Shown here: positions 8,558 through 17,176 of the stretch, piece by piece
Position numbering within the stretch: the first letter of the stretch is position 1
Layout: every line of letters begins with the position of its first letter
Assembly: GCA_003987725.1 (NCBI GenBank)
Contig: RXJH01000010.1
Location: 124,001 to 188,000, forward strand
Reading direction: 5' to 3'
Length of the DNA stretch: 64,000 bases
DNA from: Hyphomicrobium sp.
Lineage (GTDB): Bacteria; Pseudomonadota; Alphaproteobacteria; Rhizobiales; Hyphomicrobiaceae
The notes under the pieces: generated by a model
Database searches by the model: none
Told to the model about the DNA's origin: nothing
What the model saw: only the letters and a program-made list of their open reading frames with translations
Position numbers and translations under genes: made by a program

Positions 8558-9610
8558 TCAACGGAAGTAAAACGGGATCACGTAGCTCAGCTGAGTGGGC
8601 GTCAACCCGGAGGGTGGTTCGCCGAACGGGGCGGCCTGTCGAACAGCATCCATTGCAGCTTGATCGAGCTTGGTGCTGCCGGAGGACTCGGACAGCCTCA
8701 CATAGCTTAATTCACCCGTAATCGTAATTCCGAACGAAACGCTGACCGTACCGCGAAGGCCATTGCTCGACGGCTTGTTGCGCTCGACGCGCGACCGGAC
8801 GCCAGCCGCATAGCTCAACGCATTTCCACGGCTTGCAGAAGCCCGGCCATCGACAGCCGCATTCGAAGAGCTCGAACGCGATACGGCCCCACCTGCAGTT
8901 TGATGATGCGATTGCTCCTGCTGGATCTTGCGTTCTTTTTCGACCTTCTGCTCCTGCTTCGCCTTTGCCGGAGCGTCATCTTTCGTCTCGACGGCATCCG
9001 GCATTTCTTCGACGGGCTTTTCAGAGAACTCCTCGGCTTTGATCTCGCTTGCCGCGTCGGGCTCTCCGCCACCCCTTATGACGGGCAAGGGATCTTCCGT
9101 CGGCGCGATAGCGGACGGCGTCACATCTGCGACTTTGATCGGCTTTGGCGGCGGTTGATCGGTGAGAGGCGTCTCCTTCACCTCCGCCATTTCCTGCGGG
9201 GCGGATTCCGCGGATTCTATGCTTCCCGCCTGGGAAGCCGCGGCGGCTGCGGACGCCATTTCCGCTTCCTGGGCGGAGATTGATTCAAGGACGATCGATT
9301 GCGTCGTCGAAAGGCTGAAGGTATCGATTTTGCTGTCGAGCATCCCGAATTGCTCGCCGGCGTCGCCCGACATGATCGACGCGATCGCAGCCGCGTGAAT
9401 GGCTGCGGAAATGGCGATCGTGGCGAGGAGCAGCTTTCGGGAGTCCGCTTTCGCGGGATTGGCTTGTGGCGCGGCTGTTGCCGCTCCGGCGAGCCCTCGA
9501 CTGGGTGCTCTCCGGTCGTCGTTGCCGGCTTTATCAATTGCAAAAGGGACGACGTTGCCTTGCGGCCGCCGCGGTTCGAAGGCGTGAGATCGGGACTCTA
9601 ACGGGCGCAT
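8558..9610 (-). CDS. TonB-family energy transducer
   Basis: This roughly 350-residue TonB protein has a cytoplasmic lead of about 60 residues, one transmembrane anchor (KLLLATIAISAAIHAAAIASI), a long Pro/Glu/Lys-rich periplasmic spacer, and a C-terminal TonB domain (GTVSVSFGITITGELSYVRL, then LDQAAMDAVRQAAPF). It couples proton motive force, via ExbB/ExbD encoded elsewhere, to outer-membrane receptors. It lies 140 bp downstream of and on the same strand as a TonB-dependent receptor, which is its likely client. I prefer ATG at 9610; an in-frame TTG at 9649 with GGGAG upstream is an alternative start. Confidence 0.88.
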   Translation of the reverse strand: MRPLESRSHAFEPRRPQGNVVPFAIDKAGNDDRRAPSRGLAGAATAAPQANPAKADSRKLLLATIAISAAIHAAAIASIMSGDAGEQFGMLDSKIDTFSLSTTQSIVLESISAQEAEMASAAAAASQAGSIESAESAPQEMAEVKETPLTDQPPPKPIKVADVTPSAIAPTEDPLPVIRGGGEPDAASEIKAEEFSEKPVEEMPDAVETKDDAPAKAKQEQKVEKERKIQQEQSHHQTAGGAVSRSSSSNAAVDGRASASRGNALSYAAGVRSRVERNKPSSNGLRGTVSVSFGITITGELSYVRLSESSGSTKLDQAAMDAVRQAAPFGEPPSGLTPTQLSYVIPFYFR

Positions 9611-9684
9611 TTCGCGCGACCGGTGACCCTGCCGTTCAAGGAACGTCAATTTCGCTGGTCTCCCTGGTACCCGCTTCTTCGAAA

Positions 9685-9750
9685 TGCATCGGCGGAAGAA
9701 TTCTCCCGCCGATGCAGAACTTTCTCGACGCGTCCCGCTTTCGCGGGGCG
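9685..9750 (-). terminator. two hairpins between the TonB-dependent receptor and tonB
   Basis: A perfect 11-bp stem pairs 9685-9695 with 9706-9716 (loop contains GAATTC). A second stem pairs 9731-9738 with 9743-9750 with one wobble and a TTTC loop, ending one base from the receptor stop codon. In the minus-strand direction the first stem is followed by TTTC. The pair probably ends or attenuates the receptor transcript before tonB. Confidence 0.6.
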
Positions 9751-9751
9751 T

Positions 9752-12040
9752 TTAGAATTGTGCCCGGGTCGTCAGCAGGAACGTGCGGCCACGCCCCGTT
9801 TCGACCGGACTGCTACCCGTCCCCAAGGCACTGAGTGCAGGCGTGTAAGCAACATCTGTAAGATTGGTGATGGTCAGCCCAACGTTGATGTCGTCAGTGA
9901 CCTTGTAGTTCGAGAAGAGATCGTAGGTCGTGTAACCGTCGTAAAAGAGCGGTTGGTTAGGACCGACGTTGATTTCCCCCTTCTGACTCTTGCCGGTGAT
10001 GTTCGTGCGGCCACCGACCGTCAGTCTCTCATTGAAGAACCGCAATCCCGCGGTGATCGTCGCGATATCGCCTGGCAGATAGCTGTGTAAACCAAGGCCG
10101 TCCATCTGCGACGGCAAGGTCGTGTTGTTGTGGCTGTAGCTAAGGCCCGCGAAGAAGTAGCCAGCGTCATAGGTGCCTTCCAACTCGACGCCTTCGACTC
10201 TCGATGTTCCAAGATTGTTGATGTAGGTGCAGACAAGCCCGAACGCGTCGCATGCAGCCGAAATGTAGTTATCGACGTCCATCGTGTAGTAGTCGCCCTT
10301 CAAACGGAACGAGTCTCCCGACTGGAAGAGTCCGTTGACTTTGGAATTGAAACCGAATTCCCAGCCCCTTTGCTTTTCCGGCTGCAGAAACGGATTGGGC
10401 AAAAAGTTCGGTTCGAATGCACTGCCCGGATGGCTACCGTCGAGCAAGGTTTCTGAAATTGACGGAGAACGGAACGTGTTCGACCACGTCACGTATGGTT
10501 GGAACCATTCGACAGGTTTGGCCGCCAACGTGAACTTCTTGCTGAAATCTCCGTAGGAATTATCTACGTGGAACGGGCCGAGCCCAACTCCTGGCGGCAG
10601 CGTAATAGGAAAGCCGGGTGGAAAATACGGAGGCAGATGCGGGTCAACGACACCGCTGCCGTTGAGGTTGTAATCATCGTAACGCAGGCCGACGATGAGA
10701 TCGAAGATGTTCTTCGAGAACGTCGTCTCCGAGAATGCACCGCGAGTTGTGGATTTTCCTGACGGATTGACGCCGCCGCCCTGGGATGGGTCGATGCGAT
10801 TTGCGGCGTCGACAGCATCATGAAAATACTCGTATCCGTATGTCGACTTGACGGCGATTCCGCCCAAATTGAAGAGGGATGTATTTGAGACATCGAAGCC
10901 CAGGCCAAGATCCTCGATCGTGCGTCCGGCGGACTTTGCCGAGCTACTGATCCCATCGAAATAACGCATATTCAGATCGCTGCCGGAGAAGCCAGCGCGA
11001 AAATTGATGAGATCGTTTGAAGCAGGATTATACGTGTAGCTCGCCGTATAGATCTTCGAATCGATGTTTTGATTGTAGGAATTGGCCGTGAAATCGTTGT
11101 TGTAGAGAACAGTGCCGAACGAAACCTGCTGCGCGGAATCAATCTGGATGTGAGCTTTTGCCAAGCCCGAGATCAGATCTTCATCGGTGTACGGGACTCG
11201 CTGTCCGCGACCGTTGTCGTAGTCGTCCTGATTGTGCTTGCTGATCGCTCCGACGATGCTGATTGCGCCACTGCGAATAGCGCCAGCGCCCATTTCTGAA
11301 AATCCGAGGCCGTTGCTTCCCCAGGTCAAACTGGTGAGCGCACCGTAATCCTTCCCCGGCTTCAAAACGTCATCCACGTCGAGCGTGCGCATATTTGCGG
11401 AACCCGCGAGGGCGCCCGAACCGCCGACTCCGGAAACCGCGCCACGCTGGACTTCGATGCTCGCCAGCAGCAGCGGATCGACATAGGCGAATCCCCCTGC
11501 GGTGTGCCCGGTGATCCTGAAATTCTGCCGCACGCCGTCGATCATCATGTTTACGCGGCCTTGGCCCTCAAAGCCGCGGATGTTGACGGCGACGCCGGGG
11601 TTGTTCGGATCGTTGCCGGTCGAAACGCCCGGCATGGAGCGGAAAACGTCCTGAACGTTGGTCTGGCCGAAAGTCTGGATCTCGCCTTGCCCAGCGACGC
11701 TGACACTCGCCGGCGTGTTGTAAGGTGCATCAACCGCCGCCGCTTGATTTCCGCCCCCGCTCTCCGGCGGAGGCGCAACCGGCTCCGATTGAGCGGCCTG
11801 AGCGGGCTTCGGCTTGGGCTTGGCTTTCGGTGCGCTGCTCTTCTTTGCCTGTGCGCCCTGTACGTTGATGCCCGGAAGCTGAGTCTCTTGCGCAAATGCC
11901 GGTACGGCCAGCACGAGCGCCGCGGCCGAAACCGTCAGCGCAAGTGCGGCCTTACCGAACGTTCCCCCCGGTTGGGTCTGCCCCCCGGCGCCGAAGCGTA
12001 TTGGTCCTGAACTCGAAATATCAAACCCATGCACAGCCAT
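9752..12040 (-). CDS. TonB-dependent outer-membrane receptor, heme/hemoglobin type
   Basis: This 762-residue receptor has a signal peptide (about residues 27-50, ending AVPAFA), a Pro/Lys-rich linker carrying a TonB-box-like start (ETQLPGINVQG), a plug domain (TFGQTNVQDVFRSMPGVSTG, NIRGFEGQGRVNMMIDGVRQ, then SIEVQRGA) and a 22-strand barrel ending in an aromatic residue (TTRAQF). The plug sequence is closest to heme/hemoglobin receptors of the HmuR/TdhA group. I chose ATG at 12040, with GGGGGAG just upstream; the open frame extends to 12211 without a leader. Lanthanophore or other siderophore transport cannot be excluded, since plug sequences alone do not settle the ligand. Confidence 0.88.
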   Translation of the reverse strand: MAVHGFDISSSGPIRFGAGGQTQPGGTFGKAALALTVSAAALVLAVPAFAQETQLPGINVQGAQAKKSSAPKAKPKPKPAQAAQSEPVAPPPESGGGNQAAAVDAPYNTPASVSVAGQGEIQTFGQTNVQDVFRSMPGVSTGNDPNNPGVAVNIRGFEGQGRVNMMIDGVRQNFRITGHTAGGFAYVDPLLLASIEVQRGAVSGVGGSGALAGSANMRTLDVDDVLKPGKDYGALTSLTWGSNGLGFSEMGAGAIRSGAISIVGAISKHNQDDYDNGRGQRVPYTDEDLISGLAKAHIQIDSAQQVSFGTVLYNNDFTANSYNQNIDSKIYTASYTYNPASNDLINFRAGFSGSDLNMRYFDGISSSAKSAGRTIEDLGLGFDVSNTSLFNLGGIAVKSTYGYEYFHDAVDAANRIDPSQGGGVNPSGKSTTRGAFSETTFSKNIFDLIVGLRYDDYNLNGSGVVDPHLPPYFPPGFPITLPPGVGLGPFHVDNSYGDFSKKFTLAAKPVEWFQPYVTWSNTFRSPSISETLLDGSHPGSAFEPNFLPNPFLQPEKQRGWEFGFNSKVNGLFQSGDSFRLKGDYYTMDVDNYISAACDAFGLVCTYINNLGTSRVEGVELEGTYDAGYFFAGLSYSHNNTTLPSQMDGLGLHSYLPGDIATITAGLRFFNERLTVGGRTNITGKSQKGEINVGPNQPLFYDGYTTYDLFSNYKVTDDINVGLTITNLTDVAYTPALSALGTGSSPVETGRGRTFLLTTRAQF

Positions 12041-12484
12041 TGCCTCACTCCCCCGTGATTCCAGATTGTTACGGGCTGGCTGGCTGGGCGCTGTTGCGCT
12101 CAATGGCGGGCTTGCCTCCTTCTCTGCGAAGCTCCCCCGGAAGCGCACGCCAAGAAGACCCGACAGATCGGGTTGCGGCACACTATTAAAGTGTACCCCA
12201 ATAGTCAACAAATGATGAGAAGGCTTCGATCAGAAGGGAAACGGGCTCTCCGCAGGCGGTCGCCCTCCGTTAATGAAGTCTAACCAACGGGCCTTGCTGC
12301 GCGGCAAATTTGCCCAGCCGTCTTTGAAAATGGTGTGACCAGCCCGGCACGAGGAAGTGAGCGATTCAATCGTCTCTCATCCGATCAGTCGTAAGAACAT
12401 ATTAAATCAAATCCTCAGTATTACGTCATCTATTGCAGGTACCCTGGTCCTCGTGCGGAACATTTCAATCGAGCGCGCGGGTCC
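12041..12484. promoter_or_regulatory. divergent intergenic region between receptor and glucan synthase operon
   Basis: No gene is evident in these 444 bases. A perfect ACACT-N5-AGTGT inverted repeat lies at 12180-12194, next to a minus-strand TTGACT that would serve as -35 for the receptor. This is a plausible iron or heme regulator site, but it does not match a classic Fur box by eye. The plus-strand promoter of the 12485 gene could not be located. Confidence 0.4.
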
Positions 12485-13945
12485 ATGTCATCCAATTCGT
12501 CCTCCAGCATGACTACAAGGTCTCCGAGGCTGCGCGCCTCGGCGTCGACCGAATTCCCCGACGCTGCAGCGTTAGAAGCGGCGCGCGAAAGCGAGTTCAC
12601 GACCGACGTGCAACTCGCCTACCTCGACGCGGTCGTCAAAGACTTGCGCGGCGCTGCCCCCAGTGAAACTCCAGAACCCCGTATCGTCCCGGCTCCTGAA
12701 CCTGCTCAAAGTTCGGACAAAGATACGAAGCCGATCACCCTGCCTTCCGACATCCGGCCGGCGACAATCATCAAGTCCCTACTGGCGGTGGCGTTAGCGG
12801 TGGCGCTCGGCTGGCTTCCGGTTCAGCGGCTCCTTGCAACGACAAGCGCCGAAGCCGTCGTTAATGCGCGGGTGATAACACTCCGGGCGCCCATCGAGGG
12901 CGAGGTCAGCATGCCGGATGTCGATACCGATGTCGGCAGCATGTTCAATCTCGATCAGAACATTCTCGTCGTTCGCAACCCGCGAGCGGATTCCTCCCAT
13001 CTCGCGAACTTGAGGAGAGAGCGAAACCAACTGCGAACGAATATCGGCGCGCTCGAAGGAAAAAAGCAGCTCCTCATCTCAAGCCTCGAAGAGCTGTCGG
13101 TGCAGCAAGAGCGTTTCCGTATTGGGCGCATCGAACAACTCGAGCAGAGATTGCGGCAGGCCGACACCGACTCGGCGTCGGCGGAGGCGCAATATTCCGT
13201 CGCTGCCGATGCGATGAAGAGAGCGATGACGTTGCGCAAAACGGACGCGGTGAGCCAAGCGTATCTGGATAAGGCCGCGGGCGATGCGCATGTTGCGGAG
13301 CAGGCTGTCAAGGGTCAGGCCGAGCGCCGCAAAGGCATGCTCGTCGAGCTCAATGCCGCGAAGAGCGGATCATACGTTGGCGACAGCTATAACGACACGC
13401 CCCAATCAGCCCAGCGCAAGATGGAGGTCTCGCTCGAGCTTTCAGACGTGCAGGCGCGCCTTGTCGGTAGCAGGGCGGAACTTGAAAGCATCGAAGTCGA
13501 CATCGCCAAAGAACAGGAACGTCACGACGAACTGTCGAAAGCCGAGATCCGCTCGACCGTGAACGGGCGGATATGGGAAATGCTGACGGCGCCGGGCGAG
13601 CACGTCAACGCAGGTCAGGATCTGGTGAAGCTTCTCGATTGCGGAAGCGCCATCGTCACGGCGAGCGTCAGCGAAACTGCTTATCAACGATTGGCTGTCG
13701 GACAGACGGCCACGTTCAGACCTCGAGACGGTGGCGCAGAGTTGAAGGGCACCGTCGTCAGCTTGAACGGCCTTTCTGCCGTCGCATCCAACAGCGCCAT
13801 CCAGCAAAATGCGCTCAGCCGCGAGCCCTATCACGTTACGCTTCGATTTCCGGATCTCCTGAAGCACACCGATTGCCGCATCGGACGTTCCGGGCTCGTC
13901 CAGTTCGACACTGCCAGCGCCGCCGATTTTCCGCGCACGTATTGA
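12485..13945 (+). CDS. HlyD-like periplasmic membrane fusion protein of a polysaccharide synthase (BgsB-like)
   Basis: This 486-residue protein has a variable cytoplasmic N-terminus of about 95 residues, one transmembrane helix (SLLAVALAVALGWLPVQRLL), a lipoyl-like segment (NARVITLRAPIEGEV), a long coiled coil at about residues 165-360, and a beta-barrel region (STVNGRIWEMLTAPGEHVNAGQ). It is followed after 12 bases by a cellulose-synthase-like glycosyltransferase. The order (HlyD-like then GT2) matches bgsB-bgsA, the mixed-linkage beta-glucan synthase pair of Sinorhizobium, and also resembles Alg44 of alginate systems. It probably guides the glucan through the periplasm. The start is ATG at 12485; no strong ribosome site is visible. 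Confidence 0.82.
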   Translation: MSSNSSSSMTTRSPRLRASASTEFPDAAALEAARESEFTTDVQLAYLDAVVKDLRGAAPSETPEPRIVPAPEPAQSSDKDTKPITLPSDIRPATIIKSLLAVALAVALGWLPVQRLLATTSAEAVVNARVITLRAPIEGEVSMPDVDTDVGSMFNLDQNILVVRNPRADSSHLANLRRERNQLRTNIGALEGKKQLLISSLEELSVQQERFRIGRIEQLEQRLRQADTDSASAEAQYSVAADAMKRAMTLRKTDAVSQAYLDKAAGDAHVAEQAVKGQAERRKGMLVELNAAKSGSYVGDSYNDTPQSAQRKMEVSLELSDVQARLVGSRAELESIEVDIAKEQERHDELSKAEIRSTVNGRIWEMLTAPGEHVNAGQDLVKLLDCGSAIVTASVSETAYQRLAVGQTATFRPRDGGAELKGTVVSLNGLSAVASNSAIQQNALSREPYHVTLRFPDLLKHTDCRIGRSGLVQFDTASAADFPRTY

Positions 13946-13957
13946 GCGAGCGCCGGG

Positions 13958-15928
13958 ATGACGTCCGCTTCCGGAATGAGCTATTTCGACGCCTTGCTGC
14001 CGGCCTTCATCATTGGCCTGCTTGCGGCTGCGATCCTGCCATGGGTCAATCGCAACAATACTGTCGTGCGAACGTGTGCCATCGTCATCTGCCTTGGCCT
14101 CGGCTGGCGCTACATGACATGGCGGATGTTCAGCACCATTCCTTCGGCGAGCGATCCCGTCGATTTCATCGTAGGCTTTCTTTTCACAGCTGTGGAAGCC
14201 ATCACGATGCTCGGCGCCACGGCATCGCAGCTATTTCTGACGCGAACCCGTAATCGCACAGCCGAGGTCAACCGCAACCTTCCGAAGCTCCTCGCTCAAC
14301 CGAGACTGCCGAAAGTCGACGTGCTCATATGCACGTATAACGAAGACGAGAGCATTCTCGAGCGCACGATCATCGGAACGCTCGCCATCAATTATCCGAA
14401 CTTCCGGGTCTGGATTTGTGACGACGGACGACGGCCTTGGCTTCAATCTCTCTGCGAGCGGCACGGGGTTGGCTATCTGACGCGAAGCAACAACGCGCAC
14501 GCCAAGGCTGGAAACATCAACGCTGCGCTGAAGAAGCTCGCCGCGCTCGATGAAAAGCCGGATTTCATCTCGATCCTCGACGCGGATTTCGTGCCGCTTC
14601 CGGAATTCTTGATGCGAGGATTATCGCTTGCGCTCGACCCCAAAGTGGGCGTCGTGCAGACGCCACAGCATTTTTTCAATCCCGATCCCATTCAGAGCAA
14701 TCTGGCGCTGACGCGCGTGTGGCCCGACGAGCAGCGCTTCTTCTTCGACATCGTCATGGCGTCGAAGGATGCTTGGGGCGCAGCATTCTGTTGCGGCACG
14801 TCCTCGATCATCAGATTCGATGCCTTGCAGAGCATCGGCGGCTTCCCGACGGATTCGGTAACCGAGGATTACCTTGTTTCGCTGCGGCTGCGTGAGAAGG
14901 GCTTTGGCACGGTCTATCTGAACGAGGTGCTTTCGCTCGGTCTCGCACCGGAAGGACTCGCAGAGTACACCACTCAACGCGCGCGATGGTGCCTTGGCTT
15001 CGTACAAATCTGCCGTGGCCGGAGCGGTCCCTTAAAAATCGGCAATGGCCTTCCCTTCGTCGATCGCGTCATGCTGTGTGAGACGTTTCTGCACTGGTCG
15101 GCGACACATCTTTTTCGCGTGCTCGGCGTCATCGTGCCGGCGCTTTATCTGCTTTTCGGCATAGAGGCCGTCCACGCCAACGTCATCGACGCCATCTGGT
15201 ATCTGGCGCCCTTTCTTGCGGCGCAAATCGCGATTTTCCTGTGGCTGACGCAAGGACGCGTGCTGCCACTGATGCAAGACCTCTATCAAATGCTGTGCTC
15301 GACCGAAGTCTTGAAATCCGTCGTTGCCGGACTTTTTCGGCCGAACGGTCAGAAGTTCAAAGTGACGGCCAAAGGCGGTGACCGCAGCAAGCAATTCATT
15401 CAATGGCCGCTGCTCCGAATATTCGGCACTCTGCTCGCGATGACGGCAGCCGGAATTGTCACCGCCTTTCTTATCGATCCAACGCGGCCGTTGGCGGAAT
15501 CGAGCGCCATCGCGCTGTTCTGGAGTTGGTACAATATCGTTGTGCTCACGCTTTGCTGCTATGTCTGCAGCGAGCAGCAGCAACGACGCAACGGCGAGCG
15601 CTTCGATGTTCGCGTGCCCGTGAAGCTCGGCGCCGGTGAGCAATCCTTCGAATTTTATGCGTCCGACGTATCCGTGAGCGGCATGCATCTCTTGGGCAGC
15701 CCGCCTTTGCCGCTCGGAAGCGCGGTGCGCGTGCGGTTCGCGGACGTGTCGATTGAGGCCTATATTCGGCGAAAAACCGAGCATGGCTTTGGTGTTGAAT
15801 TCGAAAATTCCGCGGGCTCGAAAGCGCATCTTTTGAGGTTCATTTTCTCAGGCAGGACCTCCACGTCGGTCGGCAACATCAAACCGCATCTTGTTGTATC
15901 TGCCCTCGCTGCGCGCGTTTTCCGATAG
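13958..15928 (+). CDS. processive GT2 beta-glycan synthase with C-terminal PilZ domain
   Basis: This 656-residue membrane glycosyltransferase is of the cellulose synthase type. Catalytic motifs are DD at 155-156, DAD at 208-210, FCCGTSS near 277-283, TED at 302-304 and QRARW at 340-344, with transmembrane helices before residue 95 and after about 375. The C-terminus (about 540-625) is a PilZ domain with an intact RxxxR (R544-R548) and DxSxxG (570-575), so it should bind c-di-GMP, and synthesis is then probably activated by it. No bcsB, bcsZ or bcsC is present, which argues against standard cellulose. The product may be a mixed-linkage or other beta-glucan. It is cotranscribed with the HlyD-like gene. 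Confidence 0.9.
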   Translation: MTSASGMSYFDALLPAFIIGLLAAAILPWVNRNNTVVRTCAIVICLGLGWRYMTWRMFSTIPSASDPVDFIVGFLFTAVEAITMLGATASQLFLTRTRNRTAEVNRNLPKLLAQPRLPKVDVLICTYNEDESILERTIIGTLAINYPNFRVWICDDGRRPWLQSLCERHGVGYLTRSNNAHAKAGNINAALKKLAALDEKPDFISILDADFVPLPEFLMRGLSLALDPKVGVVQTPQHFFNPDPIQSNLALTRVWPDEQRFFFDIVMASKDAWGAAFCCGTSSIIRFDALQSIGGFPTDSVTEDYLVSLRLREKGFGTVYLNEVLSLGLAPEGLAEYTTQRARWCLGFVQICRGRSGPLKIGNGLPFVDRVMLCETFLHWSATHLFRVLGVIVPALYLLFGIEAVHANVIDAIWYLAPFLAAQIAIFLWLTQGRVLPLMQDLYQMLCSTEVLKSVVAGLFRPNGQKFKVTAKGGDRSKQFIQWPLLRIFGTLLAMTAAGIVTAFLIDPTRPLAESSAIALFWSWYNIVVLTLCCYVCSEQQQRRNGERFDVRVPVKLGAGEQSFEFYASDVSVSGMHLLGSPPLPLGSAVRVRFADVSIEAYIRRKTEHGFGVEFENSAGSKAHLLRFIFSGRTSTSVGNIKPHLVVSALAARVFR

Positions 15929-16286
15929 GGATCAAGGCTCGATCGCTTTGCATTTGAAAAGCTCGAATGCGAAGCATGTGCTCGTGCAGACTCCATTTGA
16001 TTAAACTTACGGCGCTGATTTGCAGCGCACTCTCTCTAAGTCATTGATTTAATTAGCGCGCAATGCTGCGCAGCAGCATGATCTCTTGCGCCGCATCATC
16101 GAATTCATGTTTCGTCGTACGAAAAAATGTTGACGAACGCCCGCCTCCCTGCGTCACCTAATGTCGCAGGACGAAACAACTCTCAGGGGCTGAGCGGACC
16201 TCGGACCGACCATGGCATTGATCCTGTCAATGCTTCAATCGACAAATCCGATCGTCAGCGGGCGCCCCGACCCAAAAGGAGGGAAA
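15929..16286 (+). other. intergenic region with two inverted repeats
   Basis: There is no gene in these 358 bases. A GCGCTG-ATTTG-CAGCGC hairpin at 16012-16028 may end the glucan synthase transcript. A perfect 7-bp repeat with a 3-base centre (ATGCTGC-GCA-GCAGCAT) sits at 16063-16079. The promoter of the permease operon should lie between about 16080 and 16260, but I cannot place its boxes. AGGAGGG directly precedes the next gene. Confidence 0.45.
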
Positions 16287-16583
16287 ATGCAAAAGTTGAA
16301 TACCGATCCTCGCATCGCCGGCATGTTCTCCGGTGACCGTGCGTGGTCACTGGTTGCGGTTGCCGTTTTGTGGGCGCTCTACGCCTTCGTCTTCTATGAA
16401 GTGAAGGACTACCTGGGCGACCAGCAGGTTGTGTGGACGCTCGCAGTCTTTGGCGGACTCGTTCTTCTGTTCAATACGGCCGCCATCATTGCGATGGTCG
16501 CGCACCTCAGCGAGGCGCGTGAAGAAATCTACGGGCTAGATCTGCACTACATCGATCTAGCGAAGAAAAAATCTTACAGCTGA
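16287..16583 (+). CDS. small two-helix membrane protein of the permease operon
   Basis: This 98-residue protein has two transmembrane helices (about residues 18-38 and 48-74) and a polar C-terminal tail (SEAREEIYGLDLHYIDLAKKK). I do not recognise the family. The start at 16287 is fixed by AGGAGGG four bases upstream; the open frame extends 25 codons further but without a ribosome site. It is the first gene of a four-gene unit with spacings of 11, 9 and -4 bases that ends in an APC-type amine or amino-acid permease, so it is probably an accessory subunit or stabiliser of that transporter. Confidence 0.72.
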   Translation: MQKLNTDPRIAGMFSGDRAWSLVAVAVLWALYAFVFYEVKDYLGDQQVVWTLAVFGGLVLLFNTAAIIAMVAHLSEAREEIYGLDLHYIDLAKKKSYS

Positions 16584-16594
16584 TAGGTGCAACC

Positions 16595-16981
16595 GTGGAA
16601 AAGCCTCACTACGAACCACCCAAACAATCTGCTCTCGGCCAGCTTTTCGACAGTCTGTTCCTGCTCGTGCTTGTGCTCGCCGCTCTCTTCACACCTCTCT
16701 ACCTGAAGCTCGCCGGCGGCGGCAAAGTCGATATGCCTGTTGCCGACGCGTCTACGTGGGCCGGACTCGGCCAGAATGCAGCGCAAGCTGCACAATGGGA
16801 AAAGCTCGGATTTCATCCGGACACCGCTGCTCCGCTCATCACGTCGAGATTTGATTACAGCTTCAGTCCCACCGAACTCGCGATCACTGCGGTCATCGTA
16901 GTCGGCTATTTCATTCTGCTGTTTGCGCTCTCGAAGAAAGAATACATCGAAGTCATCGAAGAACGTTTCGGCAAAAAGTGA
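16595..16981 (+). CDS. small membrane protein of the permease operon
   Basis: This 128-residue protein has two hydrophobic helices (about residues 18-40 and 93-112) joined by a roughly 50-residue loop, likely periplasmic. The C-terminus ends in KKEYIEVIEERFGKK. Start is GTG at 16595. The family is not recognised. It lies between two other small membrane protein genes and upstream of an APC permease. The conserved-looking loop (PVADASTWAGLGQNAAQAAQW) could contact the transporter or substrate, but this is inference. Confidence 0.7.
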   Translation: MEKPHYEPPKQSALGQLFDSLFLLVLVLAALFTPLYLKLAGGGKVDMPVADASTWAGLGQNAAQAAQWEKLGFHPDTAAPLITSRFDYSFSPTELAITAVIVVGYFILLFALSKKEYIEVIEERFGKK

Positions 16982-16990
16982 GGCTCCTAG

Positions 16991-17176
16991 ATGGACAATT
17001 GGCAACTCTTAGAATACGCGGCCTGGGGCCTGTCGATCGTGCTCGGTCTCTACATCCTCATCGATACGATCAGAACCAATCGCGCATACAGTGAAGACCT
17101 TCTGACTTCCTCCCGGGAAGGCGACATCGACGATGCGCTCGTCATCGACCCACCACATCAAGGGGGACACAAGTGA
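16991..17176 (+). CDS. single-helix small membrane protein of the permease operon
   Basis: This 61-residue protein has one transmembrane helix (about residues 9-26, AAWGLSIVLGLYILIDTI) and an acidic cytoplasmic tail (SREGDIDDALVID). Its TGA stop overlaps the GTG start of the permease gene (GTGA at 17173-17176), implying coupled translation and a fixed stoichiometry. The family is not recognised. Single-helix peptides of this size often regulate or stabilise a larger transporter. Confidence 0.7.
   Translation: MDNWQLLEYAAWGLSIVLGLYILIDTIRTNRAYSEDLLTSSREGDIDDALVIDPPHQGGHK

Noticed and set aside
9752-12040. TonB-dependent receptor as a lanthanophore receptor (LutH)
   Set aside because: Plug and barrel motifs look heme-type and no lut-like ABC genes are adjacent, so this was not called despite the lanthanide-type dehydrogenase nearby.
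13958-15928. GT2 protein as BcsA of a cellulose operon
   Set aside because: No bcsB, bcsZ or bcsC is present, and the preceding gene is an HlyD-like protein, as in bgsBA.
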